Positions 1-12,584 of a stretch of DNA of 64,000 bases are shown here, piece after piece. Source of the stretch: Isoetes taiwanensis. Its lineage: Eukaryota > Streptophyta > Lycopodiopsida > Isoetales > Isoetaceae. The notes below the pieces were generated by a model. The model saw only the letters and a list, made by a program, of their open reading frames with translations. It did not search any database and was not told the DNA's origin. Where the stretch lies: contig JAJEKV010000027.1 of the NCBI GenBank assembly GCA_021234155.1, positions 16,276,891-16,340,890 of the forward strand. The letters run 5' to 3'. Within the stretch, counting starts at the first letter, position 1. Each line of letters starts with the position of its first letter. The translations under genes were made by a program, and so were the position numbers.

Positions 1-33
1 CCCGGGGGCGTTATATCGTGGTCGAACGCCACA
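1..33 (-). repeat. Inner end of the 3' LTR of element A
   Basis: The last bases (GAACGCCACA at 24-33) correspond to the ends GGAACGTCACA of the three complete LTRs at 22417, 28421 and 33136. The preceding bases align loosely with the right end of the 20750-22417 LTR. Only this stub is in the window. Confidence 0.7.
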
Positions 34-46
34 TTCTCCCCACCTT
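34..46 (-). promoter_or_regulatory. Polypurine tract of element A
   Basis: On the minus strand the sequence is AAGGTGGGGAGAA directly before the LTR start TGTGG. The same tract occurs at 28422-28434 next to another LTR of this family. This is the usual site for priming plus-strand DNA synthesis. Confidence 0.75.
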
Positions 47-890
47 GAAATGATGTCGTCCGCAAAGATCGTTGGGTCTCCCCACCTTGGGATCAACCTG
101 ACCTGCAACAACTTGATACATACGATGGCTACTATAATTCCTACACATTTATTAAAATTACGTTAAGGTAATATTTTTATGACATTATCACATTGTTGTA
201 TTATACCATAACTTATCAATTCACAACATTACTAACAGATTACTCCAAGATTCACTTAACATTACAATTAAGTTCATCAAAATTTAGAATTAACGTCCGA
301 GGTACTCTTCGTTCCTTGCAACACATTCCAACAAAATTTGTGTTGCAAGTCTCAGAGTCTTGGAACCTCCTTGCCCCGGGGAGGCTCTCACCGGCTGCAG
401 TCGACACTACGTTAGTACCATTTAATTATTAAATAAAATTTTGGTTATATGGTGACCACCCCACCTATCTACATGGATGCATGGCTAATCTCCCGACGTA
501 GGAAGAGGGTGAATCTTCCATTATGGCCGCGGAGACAGCGCCTATATGCCTATATGCCGCTCATGCCTACACCTCTAGTTGCCGGCGTGGAGGATATCCT
601 TTCGTGGGGGGTATGAAGGATAGATTCCTCCTATCAAAGCATATATGGGGCTAAAGGTGCTTTCCCTATCAATGCATTCCTTCATGACCTCCTTTCTCTC
701 GAGGTCGTCTACTTCGTGGGGACGTAAGTAGACTTTCTAATCTACCTTCCACTTCGCCAAAGCGGAAACGCTTGGGTCATGCCTACATTGACATTACACC
801 ACGCCCTAGAGATCACCGTAGTGGTCTCATCATCGGTAACAACGCATGCGACCCATACTAAGCATAGGTTGCATGCGTAGATTAATCTTA
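47..890. other. Element A 3' untranslated region
   Basis: No coding signal lies between the end of the integrase-chromodomain ORF and the polypurine tract. The segment resembles the equivalent part of element C (28435-29100). Shared blocks include the LTR-proximal 'ccaccttg...tgttgtccgc'-type stretch and a 'tcccgacgtaggaag / tcccggcatagga' stretch. It is a 3' UTR of the same family. Confidence 0.6.
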
Positions 891-3880
891 CTACACAAGA
901 ATTAACCTACACAAATCGACATGCCCGAGGCGATTTCTTGAGGAGATGACCTTGCCGCCCCATTGCTCCATAAAGCTGCGGATCTTTGCTTTTACTAAAT
1001 CTTTCTTAAGTACCCACGCCGCATCTTCCACGGTAAGTGTTTCCACTTGACCAAATCTTGGAGGAATTCCCGATCTCCTCGTTTTCTTGAAAGCTTTATC
1101 AAGAATCATTGCGGAACTATCTCCATTTGCTCCTCCGTCATTTCCAACAACGTTGGCGAATCCAAGACTTCGTCTGGATTTGGAGTATGCTTCTTCAACA
1201 AACTCACGTGGAAGACCTTATGAATCTTTAGGTGTGCTGGCAAATCTAGCTTGTAGGATTGATTACCTACTCTCTTGACTATTACGAAGGTCCAGCCCAC
1301 CTTGGAGCAAGCTTCTTGCAATTGCCGATCGAGCCGCCGCTTCACCTTGATCTTGAGCCAAACATCATCTCCAACTTTGAACTCTCTTATTGTTCGATGC
1401 TTGTCGGCGATACTCTTCTGACGACTTCTTGCTGCTAGCAGATAACCTCGAACTTCTTCCACAAGCCGTTGCATATCCGCCAACATCTGCTGCGAAACTT
1501 CCACTTTTGACGCGGGGTTGTGCCAAGTGTCCTGGGAGTTAAAATCGATAGCCGTAATTGATCATAAACGGCGACATTTGGGATGATTCTGCTTGGTGCT
1601 ATTGTATGCAAACTCCACCAAGTGAATAAATTCTTCCCACATACTTTGCTTATTCCGGACATAGTTTTAGTAGCATGTCCTCTAAAACCTGTTGGTCCGC
1701 TCCGATCGGCCATCCGTCGAGGATGATATGCCGCGTGCTCATGGATAGCCGTGCGGATTGTCGCAAAGAGGTCTTGCCAAAAGGCTCATGAACCGGATCC
1801 CATGGGAGATGATCTCCCTTGGCATGCCATGAAGCTGAAGATCTCTTTGGTGAAGAGCTTTCTTTGTATCCATATTTGTATCTGTGGTCCCGCAAGGCAC
1901 AAAATGTGCCATCTTAGACAACTTGTCGACCACTACCATCAAGGCATCCTTCCCTCTTGCCGTCCTTGGGAGTCCCGTGATGAAGTCCATCTTTGATTAC
2001 CTCCCACTTAGCGTTTGGCACCGCTAATGGCTCTAATGCCCTGGGATTGGCTGCTCGCCGTCTGGCGGCATAGTGACATTCCTTGATGTAGCGAGCTATT
2101 TGCTTCTTCATTCCTGGCCAATAATAGCTGCTGCACCTTGAAATATGTTTTCATGAATCGCATGGCCAGCTATTGGGCTGTTGTAGCGTGTCGTGGAGGA
2201 TCAACTTCCTTACACCCGATGATTGAATGCACGCACAACTTGTTCTTATGGTATAACAGGTTTCCTTCCTTCTTATAATGCTTGAAGGCCTCCCGCTCTT
2301 TATCTGTTCTAGCTTCCTTAGAAAGGCTTGCCCATACTTCCCTGAAATCCACATCCGTTGGCAAGGACTCTTCAATCCTCTTACCAAAATCGCTGGATAT
2401 CGTCGAAATTGCGTTGCAATGCACTCTAGTTGTCAGGGGATGCCTTGAAAGCGCATCCGCTACCACATTGAGCTTCCCTGGCTTGTAGACTATATCAAAG
2501 TCGTACTCTTCAAGGAACTCCATCCACCTTCTCTGCCTCAGGTTGAGGTGTGGTTGCGTGAATACATATTGGAGGCTCTGGTGGTCTGTATCCAACTGGA
2601 ACTTCCTTCCCAAAAGGTAGTGCCTCCATATTCTTAATGCCCTGACAACTGCAAGCAATTCCTGATCGTGCGTGGGGTAGCGCGTCTCGGCGTCGTTCAT
2701 CTTCCTGGAATCATACGCTACCACACGCTCTTCTTGCATAAGCACTGCACCTGTAGCTATCTTACTCGCGTCTGTTGCTACAAGCTTATCTTTTTCCGGG
2801 TCCGGCAGGGTTAGGACTGGGGCTGTTGTTAAAGCTTCCTTCAACAATTCAAACCCTGCTTGGGCTTTCTTGTGCCAATGTTCTGCCCAATCTTTCACTT
2901 TCTCCGCCCGCGTCAAGTCTGTTAGCGGGGCTGCTATCTTGGCAAAGTTCTTTCTGAAATTTCTGTAGTACCGCTAGGCCGAGGAAAACCGACTTCATGC
3001 ACATTCTTGGCCGACCCTTTGAATCATTTGCTTCAATCTTGGCGGGGTCCGTTGAGATGCCTTCTGCCGAGATCACATGACCAAGATATTCCACCTTCTC
3101 TGTTGCGAAGTGGCACTTCGACAACTTGGCGTACAACTGGTGCCTCTTCAACTTCTCTAGCACTCTTCTCAAGTGTTGTACGTGCTCTTCAAGGGATCTG
3201 CTATACACCAAAATGTCATCAAAGAAAACAATCACAAAGGTGTCCAGGAACTCCCTGAAGATATCGTTCATGAGCCTCATGAACGTTGCGGGGGCATTTG
3301 ATAAGCCGAAAGGCATTACCGTGAACTCATAATGCCCATACCGCGTTCTGAAGGCGGTCTTATGAATATCTTCTTCCTTTATCCTGATCTGATGATAACC
3401 TGACCTTAAGTCGATTTTGGAGAAGATCTTTGCACCTTGAAGCTGATCCATCAAGTCGTCTGATCTTGGAAGCGCATATTTGTTCTTAATGGTGTGCTTG
3501 TTCAACTGCCTATAGTCTATGCACATCCTTAGACTACCATCCTTCTTCTTAACAAAGAGAATGGGCGCTCCAAATGGCGAAACACTAGGTCTAATAAAAC
3601 CTAGGTCAAGCAGCTCCTGGCTGAATCTGGTTCTTTAGTCTCGGCAATTCTGCGTTGTCATTCTATATGGAGCCTTGCTCGTTGGCTTTGTTCCTGGCTC
3701 GAGTGCAATCTCGCACTCAACTCCCCTGTATGGAGGGAGCTGCTTGATCTCATCTGGAAAGAGATCATGGAATTCCGTGATCAGCTTAGCTACTTGCTTC
3801 GGCAACTTGCTGAGCACCTTGTCTTCTTTGCTTCCTTCCGATTCAGGCTCGCTAATCTCAAGCTTGAAGATGTATGCCAC
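891..3880 (-). pseudogene. Element A pol: RT, RNase H, integrase, chromodomain (decayed)
   Basis: The reverse transcriptase spans about 3526-2849 (blocks [22 protein letters not shown] and the active site [10 protein letters not shown] replacing the usual Y/I). RNase H spans about 2916-2170 (VATDASKIATGAVL, then DQELLAVV and ADALSRHP). Integrase core fragments lie at 2111-1435 in several frames (VVVDKLSKMAHFVPC). The integrase C-terminus (LPAHLKIHKVFHVSLLKKH) is at 1504-1106, followed by a degenerate chromodomain (EDAAWVLKKDL) at 1109-891. Element C carries the same C-terminus intact, which confirms the assignment. Several frameshifts and stops split the reading frame, so no functional polyprotein is expected. 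The integrase zinc-finger region near 2110-2170 is badly eroded. Confidence 0.9.
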
Positions 3881-3948
3881 CTGCTCACTCTTGATGCACT
3901 TGAGCGTACCGTTTGGAAGACATACCTTTGCATGATGGGGACAACTTC

Positions 3949-5720
3949 CTACACTGTTATCTCAATGATCTTGCCGTCGGGCGTTGGGAAGGTCACTTTC
4001 CGCTTTCCGCCGTCGATAATGGCCCCCGGCCGCCCAAGGTACTCCATTCCTATGATCAAGTCGTACTTGCCAATGCCCATTACTTCTGCCCCCATCTGGA
4101 TATTAATCCCTGGCAAGTCGATGTCGAAGTTAATTCTCTTGCCCGCCGTCTGCCTTACTGCACCACTTGCTAAGACAACGGGTCTTGGCTTTGACTTTAG
4201 CGGCTTCAACTTCAACATTTGAACCATTCTGGGGGATGCAAAGTTATGGCTGCTTCCTGAGTCTATCAAGACTATGAAGGACTTGGCCTTGGCCTTCCCT
4301 CTTTTCGTGGAAATTACCTTTATCGCGGCTCTGCTTTTCTCTGTATCTATTGCGGCAAAGATATGACACTCACCCTGAATGTAGTCGCGGGCCTCTTCGC
4401 CGTCGTCGTCGGACAGGGCATCCCACTCTCCCAACTCCGCTAGAGCTGCACTCATGACGTAGGGGCAGTTTGCTGTCCTATGGCCTGGCTGGAAGCACCT
4501 GAAGCACAGTTGCTTTTCTATGCATTCCTGCCTCTTTTCCTTGGGCATTGCCTGCAAAAAGGATCGCACTGCTTTGGAGTAGTTTGACCCCTCGTGCTTG
4601 TCCTTGAAGGACACCTGCTTCTTCTCCTGCTGTTTGCCTTGGTTCCCACCATATGGGGTTCTAGCTGGACCTGGACTGGCTGCCCTGGGGCTATGGCTTC
4701 CTGTGGCCTTGCCTTTATCCTGGAAATACTGCTGCTTCTGCCCGCTATTCTGAGGTCCCGACCCCTGCAAGCTTATAGCCTTGGATTCCGCTTCTGATAC
4801 TGTCCTAGGGTTTATTGCCCTCACAAGCTTGCGGATCTCCTCATTCAGCCCCTCAATATAGCTTTCTACTGCATGCTTCTCTCCTAACCCGGCACATCTG
4901 ACCTTAGCCTCATGAATTCCTCTCGTATATTTGGACTGATTTGTTGCCTAACGCAACTTTGTAAAAGCTGCTTTGCATCATCTTTGGACTTATGTTCCCT
5001 TGGGACGTAATGGCGCTTGAAGGCTTTTGCAAACTTCTTGAACTTACAAGCATCCCTGCTCAAGCCGTGTGCCTTTGCATAACCCTTCCACCAAATCCTT
5101 GCGGCTCCTTTCAAGTTGGCTGTTGCAACTCTGCCTTTGTCTTTATCTTTCATGCTATAAGCGTTTCCGTACTCGCTCATTTCGTCCAGCCATGCCTCGC
5201 TTCCAATCGACTGTTCTCCCCGAGAACTGTTTCGATTTCGGGCCTTCCATACATTGCCGGTCGCGGAATCTACCTTCTTCGGTAGTCGGAGGCCACGGTG
5301 TCTCTTTGTCGTCCATCACGGGGTGTTCCTCGCCTTCCATCTGTTGGTTTCGAGCACTGTTCTTCCTCTTCCTCGGGTCGAATCGAGTCTCGAGCTTGAG
5401 TCGGAAGATTAGGGCTGGAGGATCTCCTTCTCTTGCTCCTCTTCTTGTCTTTTCACGCCCCTCCGAGCTGATGCTTGCGGCAGAACCTGGCGTTGCCCAC
5501 GAGAACCCACTCACGCTTGTGCGGACAAGTAATGCCTTTTATCCGCTCGGTCCGTCCTCATCGGGCTATCTCTCCTCCTCTGGGGTCATGGGTTCCATAT
5601 TCTCAAATAGGTTCCTTGCCGGGGGTGGTCTGGGTGGGGTTTGCTCTTCTATAAGATCTCGCAGTTGTCGTTCCCCTGCGTTTAGGCCTCTAGCTGCATG
5701 CACAAGCAATTCATGGTTAT
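3949..5720 (-). pseudogene. Element A gag and aspartic protease (decayed)
   Basis: The C-terminal ORF (4824-3949) has a CCHC zinc knuckle (CFRCFQPGHRTANC, CX2CX4HX4C) at about 4515-4470 and a retroviral-type protease active site, VLIDSGSSHNF, near 4250-4280. The N-terminal part spans 5720-4884. It begins near HELLVHAARGLNAGE-type residues, and a matrix/capsid-like region with IWWKGYAKAHG follows. Stops interrupt it near 5570-5530, and the frame changes between the segments. This arrangement (gag, knuckle, protease, then RT) is standard for Ty3/gypsy. Gag begins only about 150 bp downstream of the stop codon of the second extra ORF. Confidence 0.88.
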
Positions 5721-5877
5721 ATGATTAGTTCCTTTCTTCTCTTGCATTGATTATGCTTGTTGGTATGATTGTGGGGCAAAATACATCAACAAAACATTTA
5801 AAGTGCAATAGGATTTATATTCATATATCATATAATATTTTAGATACAAAAAAAAGTCTCTGGGATCAAGAGTCTGA
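5721..5877. other. Spacer between ORF2 and gag of element A
   Basis: This short AT-rich spacer has no coding content. It follows the ORF2 stop at 5878-5880 and precedes gag in the transcribed direction. Confidence 0.5.
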
Positions 5878-7093
5878 CTATTCTTGAAATTGCCGGTAAG
5901 ACGGGTTGTCCTCGAGAAACTTCTTTACTTGGGCTGTACCTACTGTACTTCCCAAGTTCCTGAGTATATCCCTTGCTGTTCCCCCTCGGATGGCGGATGC
6001 TAGCTCTTCCACCCGTCTATGGGAGGTATGAGCTGCTGTTACCGCCAACCTACCTTGTCGAAGGTGGGGTACTGCGAAGTCGAAGATGCCCAAGGCTGTT
6101 TTCCGCTTCACTAAAATGACATGGTCCACCTTTTCTGATAGGCGTGCGTGCATGCCAAATCCTGAAAGTGCTACCAGCATCTGCACAGCTTCCTCTCCGC
6201 GTGGGCTGAAGCGCTTGTGAAATATTATTACTCTACCGTCTGTTAGGAGCGGAAGGTAATATTTGAGTGCTGCTCCCGGTACTCCTCCACGTGCCCCTGA
6301 GGTGCCCCTGTGCCTTGATGCATACTGGTCCACGGGTACTTGAACTAATTCCTTGTAATCTTGGAAGAGCGTTCGTACACTTGTCAGGTTTGTGGCTCTC
6401 CCTTGGAATTTTGCTATCTGTTCTTGTGAGGAAGAAGACTCCCCTTGAAGTACTCTTGTTGTCTTCCCCCTTATTCCCATCTGCTCCTGAAGTGCTATAA
6501 ACTCCTCCTCCGTAGGAAGTTCCTCTGACATCATACCTCTGATAGTGCCGTAAGCTTCGATGTCCGAGATGGTGTGTCCTGTGTAAGTAGCTGCCTCTCG
6601 TATTTGTACCGGAAAATCTTCCGTTTCTTGGTCGATGAAGTCTTCTAGATCCGGCTGTTGCCGTAGGAGGTGAAGGAGTTCATCGACGCGGTAGCCTCTG
6701 TCCCTGCATTCGGGGAGGTTTTTGATGTCGTTTAGCAGCAAGTATTCTTGTCCTTCGACTATGACTGGTGCTAGGCTTGTTATTCCCAGCCCGATTGGTT
6801 GTGCAATCCTCGGGGTGGTCCTGTCAGCTTCGAAGCGGGTGATGTCTTGTTCCGCTTCCCGGCGTTCCTCCTCTGGGTCCACCTCTATGTCATCCTCGCT
6901 TTCCTGCTCGGAGTCTTCACTCTCTTCGGATGCTTCTGCTATGGTCTCTTCGTATTCAAGCAGGAGGCGTTCGTCCGCTGCTGCGTCCAAGGGTGTGATT
7001 TCTAGCGGCTGAATTGATGGTTCACCTATTACGGTTTCTGCCCTATATACTAGATATAGCGCTAAGGCTGTGTTGTAGGAGAAGAAGACTTTG
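5878..7093 (-). pseudogene. Element A ORF2, 3' portion (acidic-tract protein, unknown family)
   Basis: This is an open frame of about 400 codons. It contains a strongly acidic tract (EASEESEDSEQESEDD) about 20 residues after the entry from the ORF2 5' portion's frame. A mixed alpha/beta-looking region then ends at YRQFQE. The frame runs without a stop up to the edge of the nested LTR array at 7093 and continues in frame from 17772 on the far side, so the gene is one ORF broken by insertion. I do not recognise a domain. The acidic tract is of the kind seen in histone chaperones, but that is only a compositional hint. Its place between an H3-like ORF and gag makes it a second accessory gene of element A. 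Confidence 0.7.
7089..7093. repeat. Target site duplication CTTTG (left copy)
   Basis: CTTTG directly precedes the first LTR (starting TGTAACA at 7094). It is repeated directly after the last LTR at 17772-17776. Five bases is the usual LTR-retrotransposon target duplication. Confidence 0.85.
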
Positions 7094-9537
7094 TGTAACA
7101 GTCCTGGCCACCTAATGGGTCAATATACATATTTATGTATGTATATACATATTCATGGCATGTATACAGCATGAGACCAGGGTTTTGTCTCTTTGGAGAA
7201 AGTATTGTTGCAGAGCATGAAGGCAGGGAGCAATTCTGGGCAGTTTTAGAACCCGATTTTTGAAGCATCATATCTCGGCGACCCGAGATCCTTTTTAGAT
7301 GATTTTTCTTTTGCTGGAAAGATCATTAAGTTAGCTTTCCGGAATGGATCTGATCAGGCCGAAACTCATCTGTATGAGAACGTTATGACAGAAATTGTGA
7401 TGCTGGGTCAGAATTGACTGCACTATGTATGTTCTTCTGCTGTTTGATTCTTGGAGTTAGAAGACGATCTTTGGAGGCGCAATCAATTGCAAGGGGTCCA
7501 GAGGTCTATCCGCGAAGAAATTCTCAGGTGGGGTTTTGCTTTTGATCAATTGAGGTGTGCTATGAGCTGCCATGATTAGTCTGCACATGATTTTTGCATG
7601 CAAATATGATAGATTATGAATTCGTTGGAGACTCATAAGGCTAGAGAAGATAATCAACGATTGCAAACATCCCTGTAAGGCTGATTTTAAGGCAAGAATG
7701 GCTGAATAGTACATGAAGAGCACCGATTCAGCATGGAAACTTTAAAAAAGGCAGAATTAGATTAAATCTGGTCGGCTCCGAGCTCTCCAATGCCATTTTG
7801 TGTTCATATGTTTTTGTCATTTTGGTTTTGTGCTTTATTTTGTTGGTCTTGTATTTGCTGCCTTTTTCAATTTATTTGCATATCCTAATATGAAGCTAAG
7901 TCCTCATAGATGGAATTGGGTTGCATTTGAGCTTAGCAGCAGAGGAGATCGGAGCATGAAGAGCTGAGCAGAATAATCATAATAGTAAGAATATGCATTG
8001 TTTGATAATTGTCTAACTATGGTAAAATTCTAAGGATTGGGATAAAGTATCTTTCTTAGCTCATGGAGATGGAGCTAATGCTGAAAAGTAGCCCAGCACA
8101 GACGTAGAGCGTCAACGACCCCTCGGCATCAAGGATTTCAGCATCAAGTTCGCATGTGGATCTTGAAATAGGAATAAGCGGTCATCTGACCTTAAGGATT
8201 ATTGAGATTGAGACGGGTCCACATTAGTACAAGGAGAGCCATGTGAAGCTTGGGGGTTTCTGAATGTGGTTATAGCATGAAGTACTGCTAGTCTGAGTGC
8301 ATAACTATAAGTTTTCAAGCTGTTGCATTGTATTTTATGAAGAGCATCATAGCTAATGGATTCGAAGTATAAACATTATGGAACGTTGTATTCCTCATGG
8401 GAGGATGATTTTGAGGTAAGTTTTGCAGTATAGAAGATGTTAGTATCTTTCCTTGATCAGTAACGTACATAGTTATTGGAGCTACATCAAGGACAGTTAG
8501 GCTTATGGCTTCCTCGACGTGTTGGATTGCGATCATTATCTTCATCAGTAACCTAGCTACTTCAACTTGGACAGGTTGTATAGACAACATCAGCAACAAT
8601 ATAATCTAGGCACATGATAGTAAACATTCTAATGAACTTCACATGTCTTGGTCTTGCATTGTCCACTGTTGTCTTGGTATTTGATGTCTATTGAAACCTC
8701 CGGGGTCGGACTTCTAGGTTCGGTGGCCTAGGTTGCTCCGCATGCTCATGTTCATCTGTGATTCTCTATGGTATTCTTGTGCTCTGACACCGGGCGTTAG
8801 TTCTCCTGGCCGGGATTGCTACGTCAGTCAACTCTTGTGAACTCCATGGTAAGAGGTCCTCCAGCGCCAGACGTGGGCTGGGAAGGGTATGCGCATACGA
8901 GGTTTACCCCACCAACTCCGCCAACGGGGCTCGAAATGTGAGCTGGCTGGGCATTTCTCTGCTAACTCAGGGCCTGCATGTAGGCTGGCTGAGCTTCCCA
9001 TTGTCCGGAGCTATGTGTCATGATGGTTTGGTATTTTGACTATGTTGTTTGCTTCTAATGTTCCTGTTTGGTATTTCCTTGGATTATGTTGTCATTGTGA
9101 TAGCGTTGTACTCACGTAGAATTTTCCGTCTGTGTTTGTGCTTATCCAAGATTTCCAGAGTATTCCCATGCATGCAGTGGCAGCCAGGGATCCCCACTTA
9201 GTCACGAGGACTAACCCCAGTAAGTGTATGTGCAGTGAGTTAACAAGCAGTGGTCAAGCTAACGGAGACAATGTAGCCGAAGAGCATGGTCGCGCTAGAA
9301 GATTCTGAGCAAAACTACTGCATTTTATCGTATTGTGTAGTGAATTCACATTGTACTTGATGGATATTGAGTTTATAGAATTTGTCCATTGAATATGAAG
9401 AATGAAAGTTCAATTGTCAAGGAAGATTCAATTCTTCACCATACTCAACTGTTTGCCACACAAACCTAGTAAGAGTTTTCGCAAGTTTTGACAAGATCCC
9501 GAGTTGCCAGGAGGGTCAACTCGGCAGGCTCGTCACA
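7094..9537 (+). repeat. Array LTR 1
   Basis: 2444 bp, beginning TGTAACAGTCC and ending GGCTCGTCACA. Nearly identical to the other three copies. Short ORFs inside recur in the other copies but look non-coding. Confidence 0.88.
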
Positions 9538-9836
9538 ATTGGTATCAGAGCAATGTTGGATCTTTGGATGTTGACATTATGATCTGTGGATTGCAGAGAG
9601 ATTTAGAAGTGCTATCCTCAAGAGGAGGAGTAGTATTTAGAGGCTTTGTGGTTACTATAGAAGTATTCAAGAGAGAAGTCTCCATATAAGCAATGAGAAC
9701 AATTCCTGATGATGTTGAGGTATGAATTAGTGAATAAGTTGGCATTGCATATCGATTTTATAAGTTCTTTGGAGAATTGCTTCACCAAATCAATGATCGA
9801 CCCATGAGGACATGGGTTAAATTTTAGAGGGGAGAC
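9538..9836 (+). repeat. Array internal region 1 with primer and polypurine sites
   Basis: The primer site TGGTATCAGAGC is at 9540-9551, two bases after the LTR end, and a purine-rich tract closes the region. No gene is present. Confidence 0.88.
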
Positions 9837-12285
9837 TGTGATCCCCGCCACCTAATGGGTCAATATACATATTTATGTATGTATATACATATTCATGGCA
9901 TGTATACAGCATGAGACCAGGGTTTTGTCTCTTTGGAGAAAGTATTGTTCTGAGCATGAAGGCGGGGGAGCAATTACGGGCAGTTTTAGAACCCGATTTT
10001 TGAAGCATCATATCTCGGCGACCCGAGATCCTTTTTAGATGATTTTTCTTTTGCTGGAAAGATCATTAAGTTAGCTTTCCGGAATGGATCTGATCAGGCC
10101 GAAACTCATCTGTATGAGAACGTTATGACAGAAATTGTGATGCTGGGTCAGAATTGACTGCACTATGTATGTTCTTCTGCTGTTTGATTCTTGGAGTTAG
10201 AAGACGATCTTTGGAGGCGCAATCAATTGCAAGGGGTCCAGAGGTCTATCCGCGAAGAAATTCTCAGGTGGGGTTTTGCTTTTGATCAATTGAGGTGTGC
10301 TATGAGCTGCCATGATTAGTCTGCACATGATTTTTGCATGCAAATATGATAGATTATGAATTCGTTGGAGACTCATAAGGCTAGAGAAGATAATCAACGA
10401 TTGCAAACATCCCTGTAAGGCTGATTTTAAGGCAAGAATGGCTGAATAGTACATGAAGAGCACCGATTCAGCATGGAAACTTTAAAAAAGGCAGAATTAG
10501 ATTAAATCTGGTCGGCTCCGAGCTCTCCAATGCCATTTTGTGTTCATATGTTTTTGTCATTTTGGTTTTGTGCTTTATTTTGTTGGTCTTGTATTTGCTG
10601 CCTTTTTCAATTTATTTGCATATCCTAATATGAAGCTAAGTCCTCATAGATGGAATTGGGTTGCATTTGAGCTTAGCGGTGAGAGGAGATCGGAGCATGA
10701 AGAGGCTGAAAGCGAGAATAATCATAATAGTAAGAATATGCATTGTTTGATAATTGTCTAACTATGGTAAAATTCTAAGGATTGGGATAAAGTATCTTTC
10801 TTAGCTCATGGAGATGGAGCTAATGCTGAAAAGTAGCCCGGCCATGGGGCGTAGGCGTCAACGACCCCTCGGCATCAAGGATTTCAAACATCAAGTTCGC
10901 ATGTGGATCTTGAAATAGGAATAAGCGGTCATCGACCTTAAGGATTATTGAGATTGAGGCGGGTCCACATTAGTACAAGGAGAGCCATGTGAAGCTTGGG
11001 GGTTTTTCGAATGTGGTTATAGCATGAAGTATCTTGCTAGTCCGAGTGCATAACTATAAGTTTTCAAAAGTTGTTGCATTGTATTTTATGAAGAGCATCA
11101 TAGCTAATGGATTCAAGTATAAACATTATGGAACGTTGTATTCCTCATGGGAGGATGATTTTGAGGTAAGTTTTGCAAATTATAGAAGATGTTAGTATCT
11201 TTCCTTGATCGAGAACATTACATAGTTATTGGAGCTACATCAAGGACGATTAGGCTTATGGCTTCCTCGGCGTGTTGGATTGCGATCATTATCTTCATCG
11301 ATAACCTAGCTACTTCAACTTGGGACAGGTTGTATAGACAACATCAGCAACAATATAATCTAGGCACATGATAGTAAACATTCTAATGAACTTCACATGT
11401 CTTGGTCTTGCATTGTCCTTTGTTGTCTTGGTATTTGATGTCTATTGAAACCTCGTGGTCGGACTTCTAGGTTCGGTGGCCTAGGTTGCTCCGGCATGCT
11501 CATGTTCATCTGTGATTCTCTATGGTATTCTTGTGCTCTGTGACACGGGCGTTAGTTCTCCTGGCCGGGATTGCTACGTCGATCAACTCTTGTGAACTCC
11601 ATGGTAAGAGGTCCTCGGCGCCGGGCGTGGGCTGGGAAGGGTATCTTATCTGAGGTTTACCCCACCAACTCGCCAACGGGGCTCGAAATGTGAGTGGCTG
11701 GGCATTTCTCACGCTAATGTGGCTTTTGCATGTAGGTGGCTGAGCTTCCCATTGTCCGGAGCTATGTGTCATGATGGTTTGGTATTTTGACTATGTTGTT
11801 TGCTTCTAATGTTCTGTTTGGTATTTCCTTGGATTATGTTGTCATTGTGATAGCGTTGTACTCACGTAGAATTTTCCGTCGTGTTTGTGCTTATCCAAGA
11901 TTTCGAGTATTCCCATGCATGCAAATGGCAGCCGGGGATCCCCACTTAGTCACGAGGACTAACCCGAGTAAGTGTATGTGCGGTGAGTTAACAAGCAGTG
12001 GTCAAGCTAACGGAGACAATGTAGCCGAAGAGCATGGTCGCGCTAGAAGATTCTGAGCAAAACTACTGCATTTTATCGTATTGTGTAGTGAATTCACATT
12101 GTACTTGATGGATATTGAGTTTATAGAATTTGTCCATTGAATATGAAGAATGAAAGTTCAATTGTCAAGGAAGATTCAATTCTTCACCATACTCAACTGT
12201 TTGCCACACAAACCTAGTAAGAGTTTTCGCAAGTTTTGACAAGATCCCGAGTTGCCAGGAGGGTCAACTCGGCAGGCTCGTCACA
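9837..12285 (+). repeat. Array LTR 2 (most divergent copy)
   Basis: 2449 bp. It starts TGTGATCCCCGCC where the other copies have TGTAACAGTCCTGGCC. It differs from the others mainly at clustered CAG/CTG-containing sites, while long stretches between them are identical. Confidence 0.88.
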
Positions 12286-12584
12286 ATTGGTATCAGAGCA
12301 ATGTTGGATCTTTGGATGTTGACATTATGATCTGTGGATTGCAGAGAGATTTAGAAGTGCTATCCTCAAGAGGAGGAGTAGTATTTAGAGGCTTTGTGGT
12401 TACTATAGAAGTATTCAAGAGAGAAGTCTCCATATAAGCAATGAGAACAATTCCTGATGATGTTGAGGTATGAATTAGTGAATAAGTTGGCATTGCATAT
12501 CGATTTTATAAGTTGCTGGAGAATTGCTTCACCAAATCAATGATCGACCCATGAGGACATGGGTTAAATTTTAGAAGGGGAGAC
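12286..12584 (+). repeat. Array internal region 2
   Basis: 299 bp. Same primer site (12288-12299) and purine tract as internal region 1, with no gene. Confidence 0.88.
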
